DNA from: Bacteroidota bacterium
Lineage (GTDB): Bacteria; Bacteroidota; Bacteroidia; Bacteroidales; UBA6013
DNA length: 64,000 bases
Assembly: GCA_020048645.1 (NCBI GenBank)
Contig: JAIFMG010000026.1
Location: 1-64,000 of the forward strand
Direction of reading: 5' to 3'
Positions 55,181-63,267 of this stretch are shown piece by piece. The position numbers were made by a program, and so were the translations under genes. The notes under the pieces were generated by a model, which searched no databases, was not told the DNA's origin, and worked only from the letters and a program-made list of their open reading frames with translations. Each line of letters starts with the position of its first letter. The stretch's first letter is position 1.

Positions 55181-55216
55181 GAAAAGCCCCGCCAGCGGAT
55201 GCTGGCGGGGCTTTTC
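55181..55216. terminator. Bidirectional terminator between ribH and the sensor gene
   Basis: GAAAAGCCCCGCCAGC (55181-55196), GGAT loop, and its exact reverse complement (55201-55216), with A and T runs at the stem base on both sides. Confidence 0.85.
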
Positions 55217-55233
55217 GTCGCGGGGCGGAGCCC

Positions 55234-58200
55234 TCAGGCCTGGGGCGGCGGCGGGGCGAGCAAGTCGAAAACGGCCGTAAGGTCGCGGGCGATGCCGATG
55301 ATGCCCAGGAAGTTGCCCTTGTCGTCGAAGATGGGCGACTTCTTGGTGTCGGTCAGGCGCCGCGTGCCGTCCTTGGCCGTCTTCCACTCCGTGACGCGGT
55401 CGGGAACGCCCATGCTGGCCACCTTCTGGTCGTGCTCGCGGTAGCGCTGGGCGTTCTCGGGGTCGATGAAGTCGAAGTCGGTCTTGCCGGCGACCTCGTC
55501 GAGCTCGAGCTGCCAGTGGTCGGCGAAGGCCTGGTTGCAGCCTCGATAGACGAAATGGCTGTCCTTGTAGAAGATGATGTCGTTGGTGGCCGAGAGCATG
55601 CTCTCGACGAAGACCTCCTTGCGGGCCAGGCGGTCCAGCTCGTCCTGGCGCTGTTTTTCCTGGGTGATGTCGGACATGATGCCGCTGAACAGGGCCGAGC
55701 CGTCGGGCAGGCTTTCGGGGCGGGCCTTGCACGAGATCCACTTCTGCTTGCCGTTGGGCAGGCTGACCCGGCCTTGCCAAGACCATATCTGCCGGTGGTC
55801 GAGGGCCTTGAGCAGGCTGGCCCAGTGGCGGGTGCGCTCCTTCTCCTCGATCAGCGCCAGGTAGTTCTGGAAGTCGGCGAAGAAGTCGGCGGACTGCCCG
55901 AACAGCTCGAGGCTGCCCTGGCTGGTGTAGGTGAACCGCGAGTTCCCCTCCCGGTCCATGGCCAGTTGGAAGACCATCCCGGGCACGGCGGCGGTCATCT
56001 GGACGAACTCCTCCTTGGCGCGCTGCACCTGGTCGATCCGGGCCTGGTTCTCGGCCAGGAGGCGGGCGATTACGACGCCTTGCTCCTGCTCGCGGGCCAT
56101 GAGGTCGTTCTGGGCCTTCTCCATCATCTCGAAGTGGACCTTGAGCTCCTCCTCCTGGGCCTGCATCTGCTCGGCCTGCTCCATCAGGGCCTCCTCCTGC
56201 AGCTTGGACTGGGTGATGTCGGTGGCGATGTCGATGACCTTCTCGATCTTGCCGTCGGAATCGAACACGGGCGAGTAGGTCTCGGAGAGCCAGACCTTCC
56301 GGCCGTTGATGTCCATCTGGTTGACCAGGGTGCGGGTGCGCCCGCCCAGCAGGTCGCCCCAGAAGCGCTCGTACTCGATCTTGTCCTGGGCCAGCAGGTT
56401 GTACTGGGCCTGGTTGGTGCCGACGATCTGCGCGCGCGCGCGCCCGAGGAGCTGGAGGTAGCGGTCGTTGATGGACAGGATGTTGCCCTTGGTGTCGAAC
56501 TCGGCGAAGAGCGCGGCGGCGTTGATGGCCTCGAAGATGCCGTTGAACTGGGCCTCGCGGGCCTGGCTGTTCTCCTGGGCCTCCTGCAACTGCTCGAAGT
56601 TGACGCGCATCTCCTCCTCCTGGGCCTGCATCTGCTCGGCCTGCATCTCCAGGGCCTCCTGCTGCGAGCGGCTCTTGGTGATGTCGTTGGCGATGTTGAT
56701 GACCTTGACGATGCGGCCCTGCTGGTCGAACACGGGCGAGTAGGTCTCGGAGAGCCAGACGTCGCCCTGGGGGAAGTGGTAGAGGGTCATGGCCTTCTGG
56801 GCCTGCCCCCGGAGGACCTTCTCCCAGAGGGCCTCCATGGCCGAGCCGTCGTCGATCAGGGCCGAGAGGTCGCGGAAGGTCTTGCCCAGGAAATGCTCGT
56901 CGGGCAGGCCCGAGAGGCGCTCCATCTCGCGGTTGGCCGTGAGCACCCGGCCCTGCCGGTCGAACTCGACCACCACCGAAGAGGCGCTGATGGCGTTCAG
57001 GACGCTGGTTATCTCGGCCTCGCGGCGCGAGGATTCCTCCTGGGTGGCCTGGAGCTCCTCCAGGTTCTGGCGCATCTCCTCCTCCTGCGCGGCCATTTGC
57101 TCGGATTGCATGCGCGACTGCTGCAGCAGCAGCTTGGTCTGCTCGTTGACGCGCACGGACGAGAGGGTGGAGGCGATGTTCTCGCCGACCTTCTCGACGA
57201 ACTGGATGTGGTGCTCGGGGAAAGGGTTGAAGGAGGCCAGCTCGATGACGCCGAAGGTCTCCTCGTTGACCTTCAGGGGGACCAGCAGCAAGTAGTTCGG
57301 CACGCGCTGGCCGAGGCCGGAGGTGATGAAGATGTAGTCGTTCGGGATTTCGGAGAGGTAGATCGTCAGCCCCTCGTCCACGCATCGGCCGATCAGGCCT
57401 TCCTCCATCTCGATGCGGCGGATGACGGACCGTCGCCTGTCGTAGGCGATGGTGGCCATTTGCTCGATGTGCTTGTCGCTCTGGTCCCGGTCGTTGATCA
57501 CGAAGAGGCCTCCCTGGTTGACGCCCAGGTACTCGACCATGTTCTGGGTGATGTCGTGGGAGAGGACCTGGATTTCGTCGTTGTTGCGGCGGAGGATGTC
57601 GCTGAAGCGGGCGATGCCCTGGGTGGCCCAGTTCTGCTTGTCGTCCTCCTGCTTGCGCAGGGCCTCCTCGTGGCGGGCCTCCTGGAGGCTCTTGCGCATC
57701 TCGAGCAGCGAGTTGCCCAGGATGTCGCCCTGGCTCAGGGGGCTGAACTCGGCGTCGAGCCTGCCCCGGCCGATCTCCTTGGCGAACTCGGAGGTCTTGG
57801 CCAGGCCGGCCACCAGCGAGTTGAGCACGCTGGTCATCTCGCCCAGCTCGTCCTGGCCCATGACCTCGAGGGTCTCGGGGTGCTCGCCCTTGCCCAGCAC
57901 CAGCAGGGTCTTGCGGATGCGCAGCAGCGGGCTGACGAAGCCGCGGGCGTAGGCCACGCCGGCGGCCACGCAGAGCAGCAGCACCACCAGGCTGGTGGCC
58001 AGCAGGTAGGTGCCAAAGTCGCCGACCCGGCCCATCAGCCGGTTCTCCTTGGCCTGGACAACCACTTTCCAGTAGCTCCCGTTGCCCATCGGCACCGTCA
58101 CGAAGGCGCTGACCCAGCCCCAGGGGTCGGCGGGAAGGAAGCCCTTGTCCTGGTTGAGGATCTTGGTCAGCGGCAGCTCCTTGTCGGTCTCGCCGCTGCG

Positions 58201-58950
58201 GAAACGGACCACCCCCTGCTGGTCGAGCACGAAGAGCTGGGATTCCTGCTGGCGGATCTCGTCCAGGGCCTCGATCACGTCTTCCATCGAGACCTCCACG
58301 ACCAGGGCCCCCTCGCGCAGGCGGGTGTTGGGGTGGAAGACCGGCGTGGAGCAGAAGATGACGGTCTCGCCCGCAAGGTTCTGGTTCGGCGGCAGCACGC
58401 TGACGTGGCCCTCGCGCAGCAGCAGCGTGTTGGTGAAGAACTCCTCGGAGGAGACCATCGGGATGCCCGTGCTCCAGAGCTTCTCGGCCTCCCCGCCCTT
58501 GTAGTTGACCTGGGCCAGCCCGACTCCCGCGTTGTCCACCAGGCGGATGCTACGGTAGATGCCTTTCTGGGTGCATAGCGAGATCAAGGTCTCGTCGAGG
58601 CGGTTCTTCCAGAGCTGCACGCTGGACAGGCCCTCCTCGTCGTAGCCCCCGTCCTCGATGGCACGCATCATGCCGTCCACCGCGGGCAGGCCCGAAAGGA
58701 ACAAGGCCTCCTTCTGGCCGGCCTCGACCAGCTTCTGGAGGTTCAGGGCAATGGCGAAGGCCTGCTGCGACATGGCCTCCTGCGCGGCTTTCAGGTTCGA
58801 CTGGCGCGTGGCCCGGAAGCTGTACGTGCCCACGAAAAGCAGCGGCAGCAGCGCCACCGAGGCGAAGGCGATGATGAGCTTGGGCCTCATGCGCATGTTC
58901 CGGAGGCTCCAGAAGCGCCGGCCAGGGATGGGGTTTTGCGGTTCTTGCAT
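55234..58950 (-). CDS. Giant membrane sensor: cache, HAMP, GAF and four PAS domains, no output domain
   Basis: 1238 residues. Membrane helices at about 25-46 and 335-358 enclose a double-cache-like periplasmic domain (GYDEEGLSSVQLWKNRLDET, SIRLVDNAGVGLAQVNY). A HAMP region (about 360-415) and a GAF domain (about 450-600, GLFVINDRDQSDKHIEQMAT) follow. Then come four PAS/PAC units separated by nearly identical coiled-coil linkers of the type QAEQMQAQEEEMRVNFEQLQ. PAC ends such as VWLSETYSPVFDQQGRIVKV recur. After the last PAS (IIGIARDLTAVFDLL) the protein ends in a Pro-rich tail. No histidine kinase, GGDEF, EAL or methyl-accepting domain is present. It probably signals by protein contact, perhaps with a kinase encoded elsewhere. 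A TATCTTTA box lies at 58999-58992. Confidence 0.85.
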   Translation of the reverse strand: MQEPQNPIPGRRFWSLRNMRMRPKLIIAFASVALLPLLFVGTYSFRATRQSNLKAAQEAMSQQAFAIALNLQKLVEAGQKEALFLSGLPAVDGMMRAIEDGGYDEEGLSSVQLWKNRLDETLISLCTQKGIYRSIRLVDNAGVGLAQVNYKGGEAEKLWSTGIPMVSSEEFFTNTLLLREGHVSVLPPNQNLAGETVIFCSTPVFHPNTRLREGALVVEVSMEDVIEALDEIRQQESQLFVLDQQGVVRFRSGETDKELPLTKILNQDKGFLPADPWGWVSAFVTVPMGNGSYWKVVVQAKENRLMGRVGDFGTYLLATSLVVLLLCVAAGVAYARGFVSPLLRIRKTLLVLGKGEHPETLEVMGQDELGEMTSVLNSLVAGLAKTSEFAKEIGRGRLDAEFSPLSQGDILGNSLLEMRKSLQEARHEEALRKQEDDKQNWATQGIARFSDILRRNNDEIQVLSHDITQNMVEYLGVNQGGLFVINDRDQSDKHIEQMATIAYDRRRSVIRRIEMEEGLIGRCVDEGLTIYLSEIPNDYIFITSGLGQRVPNYLLLVPLKVNEETFGVIELASFNPFPEHHIQFVEKVGENIASTLSSVRVNEQTKLLLQQSRMQSEQMAAQEEEMRQNLEELQATQEESSRREAEITSVLNAISASSVVVEFDRQGRVLTANREMERLSGLPDEHFLGKTFRDLSALIDDGSAMEALWEKVLRGQAQKAMTLYHFPQGDVWLSETYSPVFDQQGRIVKVINIANDITKSRSQQEALEMQAEQMQAQEEEMRVNFEQLQEAQENSQAREAQFNGIFEAINAAALFAEFDTKGNILSINDRYLQLLGRARAQIVGTNQAQYNLLAQDKIEYERFWGDLLGGRTRTLVNQMDINGRKVWLSETYSPVFDSDGKIEKVIDIATDITQSKLQEEALMEQAEQMQAQEEELKVHFEMMEKAQNDLMAREQEQGVVIARLLAENQARIDQVQRAKEEFVQMTAAVPGMVFQLAMDREGNSRFTYTSQGSLELFGQSADFFADFQNYLALIEEKERTRHWASLLKALDHRQIWSWQGRVSLPNGKQKWISCKARPESLPDGSALFSGIMSDITQEKQRQDELDRLARKEVFVESMLSATNDIIFYKDSHFVYRGCNQAFADHWQLELDEVAGKTDFDFIDPENAQRYREHDQKVASMGVPDRVTEWKTAKDGTRRLTDTKKSPIFDDKGNFLGIIGIARDLTAVFDLLAPPPPQA

Positions 58951-59094
58951 CTTGGAGGAGAGATAGGGGGACGTCGGCCTTGGCCGTTGGGTAAAGATAG
59001 CAGTTCCGCGGCAATTGCTCGAAAACGGCGGGCAAGTTTTTTCCGAACGGATGTTTTCCTGCCGCGCAACAGGCTTGCCCTTGACGTAATCCGC

Positions 59095-59125
59095 TTGGCC
59101 GGATGCCCGTCTTTGCGTATCTTGG
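59095..59125 (+). promoter_or_regulatory. Promoter of the macro-domain gene
   Basis: TTG at 59095-59097, 20 bases, TATCTTGG (59118-59125). The ATG is at 59198, giving a leader of about 65 bases. Confidence 0.45.
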
Positions 59126-59197
59126 ACAGAAGCACTCTTGGCATTCGCCCGAGCTTGGAAAACCTAACTACCCAACCCTCAGAAAAACCTCAATCCC

Positions 59198-59719
59198 ATG
59201 AAAAACAGAATCGCGCTGGTCAAGGGAGACCTTGCCAAAATGAACGTGGACGCCGTGGTCAACGCCGCGGACGAGACCCTGGTCGTCGGCGGTGGTGTCG
59301 ATGCCGCCATCCACAAGGCCGCCGGGCCGCGGCTGCTCGAGCTGACCCGGAGCCTGGGAGGATGCCCCGTCGGCAAGGTCAAGCTGACCCCCGGCTTCGA
59401 CCTGCCCGCCAAGCACGTCATCCACGCCGTGGGGCCCATGTGGCAAGGAGGTGGCCACCACGAGGCCAAGTTCCTGGCCAACGCCTACAAGAGCAGCCTG
59501 CTCATCGCCCAGAACGAAGGCTTCAAGACCATCGCCTTCCCCTGCCTGAGCACCGGCATCTACAAGTACCCCAAGGAGGAGGCCGCCGAAATCGCCATCG
59601 GCGAGGTCGTCAAGTTCCTGGCCAACGACAAGTCCCTGCAAAAGGTCCACTTCGTGGTCTTCACCGACGAGGACCACGCCATCTACGCCCGAAAGCTCGG
59701 CGAACGCGGCCTGGCCTGA
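59198..59719 (+). CDS. Macro-domain protein (ADP-ribose/O-acetyl-ADP-ribose hydrolase-like)
   Basis: 173 residues, one macro domain of the YmdB/MacroD type. Start: IALVKGDLAKMNVDAVVNAA, then DETLVVGGGVDAAIHKAAG. The catalytic Gly-rich loop with Asp (GGGVDAAIH) is intact, and the second loop is FPCLSTGIYKYPKEEAA. In place of the usual NAAN the motif is NAAD, so one ADP-ribose-contacting Asn is replaced by Asp. These enzymes remove ADP-ribose from proteins or deacetylate O-acetyl-ADP-ribose. No ADP-ribosyl transferase or sirtuin is nearby. Confidence 0.9.
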   Translation: MKNRIALVKGDLAKMNVDAVVNAADETLVVGGGVDAAIHKAAGPRLLELTRSLGGCPVGKVKLTPGFDLPAKHVIHAVGPMWQGGGHHEAKFLANAYKSSLLIAQNEGFKTIAFPCLSTGIYKYPKEEAAEIAIGEVVKFLANDKSLQKVHFVVFTDEDHAIYARKLGERGLA

Positions 59720-59935
59720 GCCGCCTGCCCAGAACGAAACAGCATGCCCTCGGGGATGCCCCTGGCGCCCCCGAGGGGGCGTCGTCTTGGGGCGAACCTT
59801 CGCTCGGCCCAGGCTTCTGGCCAGGCTCGCCCGCCCGGGGCGGAAAAGTGGACTCGCGACCGCTCCCCGGTGGGGCGCTGTCGGCATTTGGCTACCTTGC
59901 GCTTCATCAATCCGACCAGCATGATTCCAAAACCA

Positions 59936-60328
59936 ATGGACAAACCCTTCAAGATGAAAAACTTGGCAGCGCTGATGCTCCTGCCGCTCGCGGCCAGCAC
60001 GGGCCTGCGCGCGCAATCCCGCGCAGACTTTTGCCACAAATGGGACCTGCACGGCTACGTCTATTGGGGCTTCACCTTCGACCCCGACGAAATCGAGCAG
60101 GGCGACTACCTGCGGTTCAACGCCGACGGGACCTACTCGGGCCTCGACCAGGGAAAGCCCGACGCGGGCACCTGGACCTGGACCCCCGCCCGCAAGGAGC
60201 TGCTCCTGGCGGATGACGCCAAGCAGAACCTCCGCCTGGAGGTGGAGAGCCTCAGCCCGGGCGAGCTGGTGGTCATCGCCAAAGGGCAAGGGGACGACAT
60301 CGAGATCATCTTCACCCGCCAACCATGA
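59936..60328 (+). CDS. Lipocalin-like small exported protein
   Basis: 130 residues from the ATG at 59936; 59921 and 59954 are alternatives. An N-terminal signal helix (MKNLAALMLLPLAASTGLRA) is followed by a compact domain with the lipocalin-like order of strands: CHKWDLHGYVYWG, DYLRFNADGTYSGLD, AGTWTWTPARKELLLADD, RLEVESLSPGELVVIAKG. Such domains are common in Bacteroidota and often bind hydrophobic ligands. Its stop overlaps the next ATG (60325), so it is coupled to the DUF418 membrane protein. The 200 bases before it contain only a GC-rich palindrome (59766-59781). Confidence 0.65.
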   Translation: MDKPFKMKNLAALMLLPLAASTGLRAQSRADFCHKWDLHGYVYWGFTFDPDEIEQGDYLRFNADGTYSGLDQGKPDAGTWTWTPARKELLLADDAKQNLRLEVESLSPGELVVIAKGQGDDIEIIFTRQP

Positions 60329-61401
60329 AACAACGTGTGGAAGGACTGGATGCCGCCAGGGCACTGGCCATCATCGGGATGATCGTGGTCAACTTCAAGA
60401 TCGTCTTCGGGAGCGAAGGCGGCGGCTGGGTCAAGATTTTCGCGCAAGCCTTCGAGGGCAAGGCCTCGGCGACCTTCGTGTTCCTGGCCGGGGTGGGCCT
60501 GGCCCTGATGACCCAGGGAGCCCTGGCGAGCACGGACGGCGCGAAGCTCCGGCAGGCGATGGTGAGCATCGCCAAGCGCGCCGCCTTCCTGTTCGTGGTC
60601 GGCCTGGCCTACACGCCCCTATGGGTCGCCGACATCCTGCATTTCTACGGCGTTTACATGGCCATCACGCTGCTGTTCATCCCCCTCGACAAGAAATGGG
60701 CCTTGCGCGCGGCCCTCGGCCTGGTCTTGGCCTATCCTGCCCTGCTGCTCTGGATCGACTACGAGACCGCGTGGAACTTCGAGACCTTCGTTTACGCCGA
60801 TTTCTGGACGGCCAGAGGATTCGCCCGGAACCTGTTCTACAACGGCTTCCACCCTGTGGTCCCTTGGGTCTCGTTCATGCTGCTGGGCCTGTGGTTCGGC
60901 CGGCACGACCTGGGCGACCAGGGCTTCCTCCGGCGTTCGGCCAAGTGGGGCCTGGGGATCTTCGTCGGCAGCCTCGCGCTGTCCGGGCTGCTGGTGTCCG
61001 TCCTCTCGGCAGGCGACCCGTCCGCGGCTGAAGACATCGCCTCGATCCTGGGCACCAGCCCGATGCCGCCCATGCCGTTCTACATGCTCGTCGGCGGGTC
61101 TTTCGCCATTTTCCTGGTCTCGGCGTCCGTGCTGGTGGTGGGCAGGCACAAGGACAACCCCATCCTGGTGGCCCTGGGCAAGACCGGAAAGCTGGCCCTG
61201 ACCTTCTACGTGGCGCACGTCGTGGTGGGGATGGGCGTGCCGCTGCTCTTGGCCCCCGAGGCCCAAGGGCAATTCTCGATAGGGTTCTCGGTGGCCTATT
61301 CGCTGGCCTTTTCCCTGCTTTGCGTGCTGTTCGCCAACGGGTGGCTGCGGCGGTACAGCATCGGCCCCCTCGAATCGGTGATCCGGCGGTTCACCCGGTA
61401 A
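60325..61401 (+). CDS. DUF418/DUF1624-like multipass membrane protein
   Basis: 358 residues with about nine membrane helices. The opening RVEGLDAARALAIIGMIVVN is the acyltransferase/heparan N-acetyltransferase-like signature (GlDalRgla). The tail FANGWLRRYSIGPLESVIRR resembles the GPLE-W-RR end of DUF418 proteins. The family is thought to move or acetylate sugars or lipids at the membrane, without firm evidence. It overlaps the lipocalin-like gene by 4 bases. A terminator lies about 125 bases downstream. Confidence 0.75.
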   Translation: MKQRVEGLDAARALAIIGMIVVNFKIVFGSEGGGWVKIFAQAFEGKASATFVFLAGVGLALMTQGALASTDGAKLRQAMVSIAKRAAFLFVVGLAYTPLWVADILHFYGVYMAITLLFIPLDKKWALRAALGLVLAYPALLLWIDYETAWNFETFVYADFWTARGFARNLFYNGFHPVVPWVSFMLLGLWFGRHDLGDQGFLRRSAKWGLGIFVGSLALSGLLVSVLSAGDPSAAEDIASILGTSPMPPMPFYMLVGGSFAIFLVSASVLVVGRHKDNPILVALGKTGKLALTFYVAHVVVGMGVPLLLAPEAQGQFSIGFSVAYSLAFSLLCVLFANGWLRRYSIGPLESVIRRFTR

Positions 61402-61527
61402 GGGAGGCGCGGCCGGCGCCGAAAACGGCAGGGTTGGGACTTTGGCCCCGCGGCCGTGGGGAACATTTTCCCCGAAGGGACTGGCCGTTGGCAAAGGGCC
61501 GGAAGCGGCATTCCCCCCAAAAAAAGA

Positions 61528-61553
61528 ACGCCCCTTCGCGAACGAAGGGGCGT
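61528..61553. terminator. Bidirectional terminator between DUF418 gene and cysteine-repeat gene
   Basis: ACGCCCCTTCG (61528-61538) and its reverse complement (61543-61553) around a 4-base loop, with an A run before and TTTT after. Confidence 0.8.
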
Positions 61554-61584
61554 CTTTTGTGTTTGGGCGAATCAGGCCGGGTTC

Positions 61585-61956
61585 TCAGCGGGTTCCGCCG
61601 CAGCGAGAAGCGCAGTTGGAGGTGCGGGCGGCGCCGGCGTCGGGGGTGGCGCCGGGAGCGGGCTGGCTGGCGCTGGTTGAGCCAGAGCAGGGAGCGGTGG
61701 CGCTGGCGGTGCCAGTGCAGGGCTTGCTCTCCTCGGTAGAGGCGTTGGCCGAACCGGTGCAAGGAGCGGCCTCAGCGGCGCTGGCGGTGCCAGTGCAAGG
61801 CGTGTTGCATTTGCTGGCTTCTTCGGCGGACTTCTCAACCGCGGGAGTCACCGCGGCGGCGCTGGTGCGGGCGCTGGTAGAGCCAGAGCATTGCGCTGAT
61901 ACGGAGCCGGTGGCCACGAAAAGGGCGAAGGCGAGGAACAAAAACACTTTCTTCAT
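61585..61956 (-). CDS. Small secreted protein with repeated Cys-Ser/Thr-Gly units
   Basis: 123 residues from the ATG at 61956. The signal peptide MKKVFLFLAFALFVATGSVSA is cleaved before QCSGSTSA. The mature chain consists largely of repeats of the form C-(S/T)-G-(S/T)-(A/T)-(S/N)-A: CSGSTSA, CTGTASA, CTGSANA, CTGTASA, CSGSTSA. They are separated by Ala/Glu/Pro linkers, and the C-terminus is CASRCGGTR. Eight cysteines in about 100 residues suggest disulphide links or metal binding. I recognise no family. It is monocistronic, with an exact -7 box (TATATTTG, 62006-61999) upstream and a terminator downstream, which supports expression. Confidence 0.7.
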   Translation of the reverse strand: MKKVFLFLAFALFVATGSVSAQCSGSTSARTSAAAVTPAVEKSAEEASKCNTPCTGTASAAEAAPCTGSANASTEESKPCTGTASATAPCSGSTSASQPAPGATPDAGAARTSNCASRCGGTR

Positions 61957-61998
61957 GGTCAAGGGGGATTTTTGGTTTGTGAAATTTGAACGGTAGGG

Positions 61999-62006
61999 CA
62001 AATATA
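61999..62006 (-). promoter_or_regulatory. -7 box of the cysteine-repeat gene
   Basis: On the minus strand TATATTTG, an exact TAnnTTTG, 43 bases before the start codon. A TTTG at the ideal distance is not seen. Confidence 0.45.
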
Positions 62007-62050
62007 GTCATCCAATTCCAAATTAAGGACAAAAAGGCGTCTTTTTCCAA

Positions 62051-62071
62051 AATTTAACTTTTTGTTAAATT
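62051..62071. repeat. Perfect 8-base inverted repeat with 5-base loop
   Basis: AATTTAAC, TTTTT, GTTAAATT. It overlaps the TTTG of a possible plus-strand promoter (62061-62090) and lies 45 bases upstream of the minus-strand -7 box, so it may be an operator for either. Confidence 0.45.
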
Positions 62072-62394
62072 CTTGTCATTCTGTATTTTGCGAGAAAAGG
62101 GAATTCAGGCCCCTTGAACCGATGCGTCCTTCGAACTTTTGAAAATCTTGAAGAATTTTAGCCATCAGTTTGATTTTCAATTGTTTGGACCATCGGGTCT
62201 TCCGCATCGGCCAGCCCGGGGGGGCTGTTTTAGGCAAAAATGTGCCTTCAGCCCAAAAAACATGGGGCGGCGCCAGGCGCGAATTGCCAGGCCATTCGTT
62301 CTTCAGGAAGCCCGCGCGCTCGCATCGCCAGGCCCTGACTTGTTGGATGCACCCCAATCCGCTTGTGCTAAATGCTGTTTTTTTGAAATTTCAT

Positions 62395-62402
62395 TACTTT
62401 CG
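62395..62402 (+). promoter_or_regulatory. Likely -7 box of the CHU_C gene
   Basis: TACTTTCG, 27 bases before the ATG at 62429, identical to boxes before ribH and the FAD dehydrogenase gene. Confidence 0.4.
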
Positions 62403-62428
62403 TCATCGCAAACCAGCCTCTTTTTCCC

Positions 62429-63220
62429 ATGAAACGACTGCTGCTCACCCTGGCCCTCGGCCCGATGCTCTGGGCACAAGCCCACAGCCAGACCTTCAAC
62501 GCCACGGGCGCCTGCCTGGGCGACACCGTCCAATTCGTCCCGGTGGGCACCACGGGGGCGCTCAACTTCTACTGGCAGTTTGGCGACGGTAGCGACACCT
62601 GGGAAATCGAGTCGCCCCGCTACTTCTACGCCCAGGCGGGGACCTACACCGTCAGCATGACGGTCTATTTCCCCGAAGGCAGCCAGACCGTCAGCAAGGA
62701 CATCACCATCGAGCCAGCCCCGGCCATCGCCATCGCCTACGACGGGCCCACCAGCTTCCTGCAAGGCGGCAGCGTCGGCCTCGAGGCCACGGCGGGCTTC
62801 GCGGGCTACCTCTGGAGCACGGGCGAGGGCACGGCGGCCATCGTGGTCAGCCAAGGAGGCTTCTACAGCGTGGTGGGAACGACCGCCAGCGGATGCCAGG
62901 CCACGGCCACCAGCCAGGAAATCAGGGTCTTGCAGGCCCAAGTAGCGCCCATCGAGATCGTGGCCAACATCCTGACGCCCAACGGCGACGGCATCAACGA
63001 CCGGTTCGAGATCCAAGACCTGGACGCCTTCGGCTTCCCCTGCCAGGTGCTGATCTTCAACCAGTGGGGCCGCGAGGTCTATTCCAGCGCCGACTACCAG
63101 GCCGACACCCCCTGGGACGGATACCTCGAAGGAAAGCTGCTCGACGCCGGCGCCTACTTCTTCATCCTGCGCACCGAAGACCGCCCGCAGGCCACCGGAA
63201 CCATCAACCTGCTGCGCTGA
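62429..63220 (+). CDS. Secreted PKD protein with gliding-motility-type (CHU_C) C-terminal sorting domain
   Basis: 263 residues. A signal peptide (ending AQAHSQ) is followed by a PKD domain (FYWQFGDGSDTW, YFYAQAGTYTVSMTVYFPEG), a second Ig-like domain (VGLEATAGFAGYLWSTGEG), and the T9SS type B sorting domain. That domain shows ANILTPNGDGINDRFEI, VLIFNQWGREVYSS, WDGYLEGKLLDAGAYFFIL and a final INLLR. Type B tails direct export by T9SS to the cell surface. At 263 residues it is very short for this class, which often runs to thousands. The PorP/SprF-like gene starts 47 bases later, the usual pairing. Confidence 0.9.
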   Translation: MKRLLLTLALGPMLWAQAHSQTFNATGACLGDTVQFVPVGTTGALNFYWQFGDGSDTWEIESPRYFYAQAGTYTVSMTVYFPEGSQTVSKDITIEPAPAIAIAYDGPTSFLQGGSVGLEATAGFAGYLWSTGEGTAAIVVSQGGFYSVVGTTASGCQATATSQEIRVLQAQVAPIEIVANILTPNGDGINDRFEIQDLDAFGFPCQVLIFNQWGREVYSSADYQADTPWDGYLEGKLLDAGAYFFILRTEDRPQATGTINLLR

Positions 63221-63267
63221 GCGCCGCCCTGGCCATGTCCCCATTCCTCCAATCCAAGCCCACGAGC

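Larger units (their letters stand above)
61957..62428. other. Divergent AT-rich regulatory region
   Basis: 472 bases. Contents: minus-strand -7 box TATATTTG (62006-61999) for the cysteine-repeat gene; a perfect inverted repeat AATTTAAC-TTTTT-GTTAAATT (62051-62071); a plus-strand TTTG-N19-TATTTTG pair (62061-62090) that would start a transcript about 330 bases before the CHU_C gene; and a TACTTTCG box (62395-62402) close to that gene. No open frame between is convincing. Confidence 0.5.

Noticed and set aside
59764-59783. GC-rich palindrome after the macro-domain gene as a terminator
   Set aside because: The stem is good, but no T run follows on either strand, so it is not called.
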